A program made the translations under genes and the position numbers. Below the pieces are notes generated by a model that worked only from the letters and a program-made list of their open reading frames with translations, was not told where the DNA came from and did not search any database. From Ardenticatenales bacterium (lineage in GTDB: Bacteria; Chloroflexota; Anaerolineae; Ardenticatenales; Ardenticatenaceae), in contig JACKAZ010000003.1 of NCBI GenBank assembly GCA_020634795.1, forward strand, positions 62,001 through 126,000: a stretch of 64,000 nucleotides of DNA, given 5' to 3'. Position 1 is the stretch's first letter. The number at the start of each line of letters is the position of its first letter. Shown here piece by piece: positions 61,580 through 64,000 of the stretch.

Positions 61580-62693
61580 AGAGCTGCTCCAACTGCGCCC
61601 CGACTGCTTGGGGCGAATGGCGACGTTCGACGTAGGCGCGGCCCGCCGCCCCCATCGTCGCCCAGCGCGCGGGCTGGCTCAACAAGCGGTCCAGCGCGTC
61701 ACGCAGGGCCTCTACCTGCCCCTCCGGCACCAGCAGTCCTGCGTCCCCATCGGCAACGATCGAGGGAATGTCGGCATGGATCGTACTGATGACCGGCAAG
61801 CCGCACGCCTGCGCTTCAACAAGAACCGTCGGAGTGCCCTCGCTTTCGCCGGTTTGGGGGTCGGTACGGCTCGGCAAGACAAAGAGGTCACTTTCCGCCA
61901 TCCGTGCCACGACCTCGTCGGGCCGTTGCCAGCCCAAAAAGCGTAGCCGCGCCGTCAAGCCCAGCGTCGCTCCGAGCTGTTCCAGCGCCGCCCGCTGCGG
62001 CCCATCGCCCGCGATCCACAGTTCGAACCCATGCTGTTCCTGTAGCGCGGCCAGGGCACGCAGCAGGATGTCGATCCCCTTCTTGGGGATCAGCCGGCCC
62101 ACGGTCAGCAGGATCGTCGGACCCTCGCTGCGGGGGCGGCGCGGACGCGCGTTGAAGCGTGCCATGTCGACGATCAGCGGAAGTTCGACGGTGCGTGCCG
62201 CGGGGGCGCCGAGCTGTACGAGGCGCTGGGCCATGGTGGGACCAAGGGCGACAAAGAGGCTGCCCTGCTGCCAGAGCGTCGCAAATCGTCGCTGCCAGCC
62301 CGGGGCGGTGGCGAAGACAGAGAGATCGATTCCATAGAAAGAGGTGATGAGCGGTAGGCCGAGTCGTTTCGCCACCGGCACCCACAGGGCGCCCAGTTGG
62401 CCGAAGTGAGCGTGGAGTAGTCGAACTTCTTCCGCTCGGATCTGCCGCTCCAGCCACGGGCTGTGGCCCACCGTGCGCAGCGCCACCCGTTCTAATAGGG
62501 ACGCTGCCCGACCATGACGCGCGGCGGAGAAGTGCGCCTCGAAGGGGAAGATCGCTTGGTTTTGCTGGGGGAAGCGATCGAGGACAATGGGGCGATAGCG
62601 ACGGTGGGCTTGCAGAAGCTGGTAGATAAAGGTCTCGGACTTCGGCAAAAAGTGATCTTTAATATGGGCCACGGTGGGACGAGAAGAGAACAT
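61560..62693 (-). CDS. Glycosyltransferase family 4 (colanic-acid type)
   Basis: 377 residues. N-terminal half has FLPKSETFIYQLLQ, which is typical of WcaL/AmsK-like enzymes, and LLHAHFGQLGALWVPVAKRL, then TSFYGIDLSVF. C-terminal half has LTVGRLIPKKGIDILLRALA, LELWIAGDGP-like FELWIAGDGPQRAALEQLG, LRFLGWQRPDEV, and LPSRTDPQTGESEGTPTVLV with the ESEGTPTVLVEAQACG donor motif. Likely exopolysaccharide synthesis. First gene of the GT4-GT4-GDPD run. Confidence 0.9.
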   Translation of the reverse strand: MFSSRPTVAHIKDHFLPKSETFIYQLLQAHRRYRPIVLDRFPQQNQAIFPFEAHFSAARHGRAASLLERVALRTVGHSPWLERQIRAEEVRLLHAHFGQLGALWVPVAKRLGLPLITSFYGIDLSVFATAPGWQRRFATLWQQGSLFVALGPTMAQRLVQLGAPAARTVELPLIVDMARFNARPRRPRSEGPTILLTVGRLIPKKGIDILLRALAALQEQHGFELWIAGDGPQRAALEQLGATLGLTARLRFLGWQRPDEVVARMAESDLFVLPSRTDPQTGESEGTPTVLVEAQACGLPVISTIHADIPSIVADGDAGLLVPEGQVEALRDALDRLLSQPARWATMGAAGRAYVERRHSPQAVGAQLEQLYDRALR

Positions 62694-62709
62694 AGTTGGG
62701 CCTTGTCAC

Positions 62710-62741
62710 AAAAAAACGCCCCGCCGCCATGGGCGAGGCGT
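62710..62741 (-). terminator. Terminator after the SWIM-domain gene
   Basis: Minus strand hairpin CGCCTCGCCC/GGCGGGGCG (62717-62741, one mismatch) followed by seven T (62710-62716). It lies 20 nt downstream of the SWIM stop and 17 nt upstream of the GT4 start. Confidence 0.82.
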
Positions 62742-62762
62742 CCTATTCATCGCAAAGAATCG

Positions 62763-63005
62763 CTACGCGCCCGCCATGCTGGGCAGCATCACGCCCAGCA
62801 CGCGCTCCATCGCCATTGAATGGCTACAAACGCCATGGCTGTCGAAGTAGTGGCAATCGCAACTCCACTCGCCTTCGTCGTAGCTGACACTGTGACCGTC
62901 GTTCACCCCATCGATCTGTACTTTGAAGCTGTTGAACTGGATACGATGGGGCTCGGATGCGTATTCTTTCGATTTTTGGATCTTGCTAATCATCCCGGAA
63001 TCCAT
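62763..63005 (-). CDS. Small SWIM zinc-finger protein
   Basis: 80 residues with an AAAGGAGG site seven bases upstream of ATG. Cys49, Cys51, Cys60 and His62 form CxC-X8-CxH, the SWIM zinc-finger pattern, within SCDCHYFDSHGVCSH. The first 45 residues are polar (FNSFKVQIDGVNDGHSVSY). SWIM domains bind DNA or protein; here it is the whole protein. It has its own promoter, leader peptide, attenuator-like terminator, and a final terminator, so it is a separate regulated unit. Target unknown. Confidence 0.8.
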   Translation of the reverse strand: MDSGMISKIQKSKEYASEPHRIQFNSFKVQIDGVNDGHSVSYDEGEWSCDCHYFDSHGVCSHSMAMERVLGVMLPSMAGA

Positions 63006-63036
63006 CGGTAGCCTCCTTTGGCTGGGTGCGGGTAAT

Positions 63037-63069
63037 AAAAAAGACGCCCGTGCAGAGACAAGGCATCTT
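63037..63069 (-). terminator. Attenuator-like terminator in the SWIM leader
   Basis: Minus strand AAGATGCC (63062-63069) pairs with GGCGTCTT (63041-63048), then TTTTTTA. It starts 2 nt after the leader ORF stop and ends 31 nt before the SWIM start. Confidence 0.72.
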
Positions 63070-63071
63070 CA

Positions 63072-63122
63072 TCAGTCACAATACGGCTGTCGTCTAATTG
63101 TCTTGATCGGACGTTGTGCCAT
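63072..63122 (-). CDS. Leader peptide of the SWIM gene (16 residues)
   Basis: MAQRPIKTIRRQPYCD then TGA at 63072-63074. GAGGGG lies about ten bases upstream of ATG. The stop codon touches the left arm of the following terminator, so ribosome position could control its folding. The peptide is basic with three Arg and one Cys. Confidence 0.5.
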   Translation of the reverse strand: MAQRPIKTIRRQPYCD

Positions 63123-63202
63123 CAGAACGGCACCCCTCACGTAAATAGACAGAATTTGTCTTGGGCGGGGCAATGTCAATCGCCCCCCTGCGCAATGGTA
63201 CG

Positions 63203-63231
63203 AGTATATCCCTGAACCGCAGCTTCGTCAA
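63203..63231 (-). promoter_or_regulatory. Promoter of the SWIM leader transcript
   Basis: Minus strand TTGACG (63226-63231), 17-nt spacer, TATACT (63203-63208); transcript start about 63196, 75 nt before the leader ORF. Confidence 0.7.
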
Positions 63232-63245
63232 CCGACGATTTTCAT

Positions 63246-63545
63246 ACGGTGGGGAGCTGGGGGAGCTTGGGGAGCTTGGGGAGCTGGAGGAGCTTGGGGA
63301 GCTTGGGGAGCTAGGGGAGCTTGGGGAGCTGACGTGTAGGGGTGTGAGGGTGTGGGGGTGTAACGGTCCAATATTGAACCATGCCCCTCGATGCATGATG
63401 CTCGATTCACCCTGTCAGTGCGGTCATACAATTCCCAACATCCCCCCATGCACCATGCACCATGCACCATGCACCATGCACCATGCACCTTGCACCATGC
63501 ACCTTGCACCATGCACCATGCACCATGCACCTTGCACCTTGCGCC
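63246..63545. repeat. AGCTCCCCA nonamers and CCATGCA heptamers
   Basis: On the minus strand, AGCTCCCCA nonamers (63246-63336) precede the SWIM promoter. On the plus strand 63447-63543 is a long run of CCATGCA/CCTTGCA heptamers that reaches to about 35 bp from the prs stop. Confidence 0.8.
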
Positions 63546-63577
63546 AACCGCCCCCCGAAAACCACCTACCGTGCCCC

Positions 63578-64000
63578 CTACTCGTTGAACAGCGCGCCGA
63601 CGGAGATGCCGAAGTGGATGCGGCGGATCACTTCGCCGAGCAGGGGGGCGATCGAGAGGATTTTCATGTTCGGCAATCGCTTCCGTTCGGGGATGGGCAC
63701 ACTGTTGGTGACGATCAGTTCGGTCAGCGGTGCATTCGCCAGCCGCTCGGTCGCGGGGTCGCTGAGGATGGCGTGGGTCGCCACGGCGTAGATATCGGCC
63801 GCGCCCGCGTCCCGTAGGAACTTGATGGCGTTGGTGATCGTCCCGGCGGTGTCGATCTCATCATCGTAGATCACCGCAGTCATGCCATCGACATCGCCGA
63901 TGAGCTGCATCCCCTGGGCCGTCGGATCGTTCCCGTAGCGTCGCTTTTCGACGACGGCCAACGGCGCTCCCAACGCATCGGCCAGGTAACGGGCTTCTTT
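63578..64000 (-). CDS. prs: Ribose-phosphate pyrophosphokinase, C-terminal part
   Basis: The frame is open to the right edge (it reads KEARYLADALGAPLAVVEKR there), so about 140 C-terminal residues are present. RRYGNDPTAQGMQLIGDVDG is the flexible catalytic-loop region, and AVIYDDEIDTAGTITNAIKF is the PRPP-binding loop (DDEIDTAGT). LSDPATERLANAPLTELIVT and the end VGALFNE are typical. Forms PRPP from ribose-5-phosphate and ATP for nucleotide, His and Trp synthesis. The N-terminal ATP site lies outside the window. Confidence 0.95.
   Translation of the reverse strand, partial: KEARYLADALGAPLAVVEKRRYGNDPTAQGMQLIGDVDGMTAVIYDDEIDTAGTITNAIKFLRDAGAADIYAVATHAILSDPATERLANAPLTELIVTNSVPIPERKRLPNMKILSIAPLLGEVIRRIHFGISVGALFNE

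Noticed and set aside
63246..63545. CRISPR array
   Set aside because: Units are 7 or 9 bp with no spacers, and no cas genes are present. The same holds for the tracts at 5160, 10863, 18636 and 58565.

Overview
The window reads as chromosome of a GC-rich bacterium, most likely a Chloroflexota member related to Anaerolineae, Caldilineae or Ardenticatenia. This is inferred from family content, not from a marker tree. Pointers are the C-terminus of a DUF2298 membrane protein, a ROK polyphosphate glucokinase, GlnA without the adenylylated extension, CoaBC, a lone Flp-type pilin, CsbD and SWIM mini-proteins, many genes without a Shine-Dalgarno site, and very abundant short tandem repeats between genes. 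Most genes are housekeeping or metabolic. No phage, plasmid or defence island is visible.

Layout: 1-7700 holds the DUF2298 end, a ribokinase-GNAT fusion overlapping an M20 peptidase, a VTT membrane protein, a lipoprotein, a promoter-microORF-terminator unit of about 200 bp, and an ABC-F ATPase behind a leader peptide and attenuator. 7700-11100 is gene-poor, with an IS256-family element (9-bp target duplication, frameshifted transposase) and a small Cys-rich protein. 11190-18320 has two glycosyltransferases, a methyltransferase, polyphosphate glucokinase, a VOC protein, MoeA and a DsbA-like protein. 18700-25300 has a hydrolase/PLP-decarboxylase pair, unknown membrane proteins, a RiPP-precursor-like peptide next to an isoprenoid-synthase-like protein, and TerC under a yybP-ykoY-type riboswitch. 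25789-36820 has an M23 peptidase, threonine aldolase, ROK kinase, CoaBC with an ABC ATPase, an Flp pilin, DUF1499, a phosphoesterase, an M3 peptidase and a second MoeA.

36830-40690 is a 3.2-kb array of GTAG-headed palindromes ending at a REP-associated tyrosine transposase (RAYT). Then come a GH38 mannosidase, two gene stubs, a 12-tRNA operon, an unusual PfkB-like/zinc-ribbon/subtilase/CBM48 protein, glutamine synthetase, an Imm5-like protein, RlmI, an AroK-AroB fusion with a palindromic repeat in its linker, a HEAT-repeat protein, a YigZ-like protein, endonuclease IV, CsbD, a glycerophosphodiesterase-GT4-GT4 operon, a SWIM zinc-finger protein behind a second leader peptide and terminator, and the end of prs.

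Themes: (1) short upstream peptides followed by intrinsic terminators under strong sigma70-type promoters at three places; (2) nonamer tandem repeats that lie upstream of genes in one fixed orientation relative to the coding strand; (3) REP-like palindromes with a RAYT; (4) domain fusions. All assignments come from reading translations and motifs. No database search was run.
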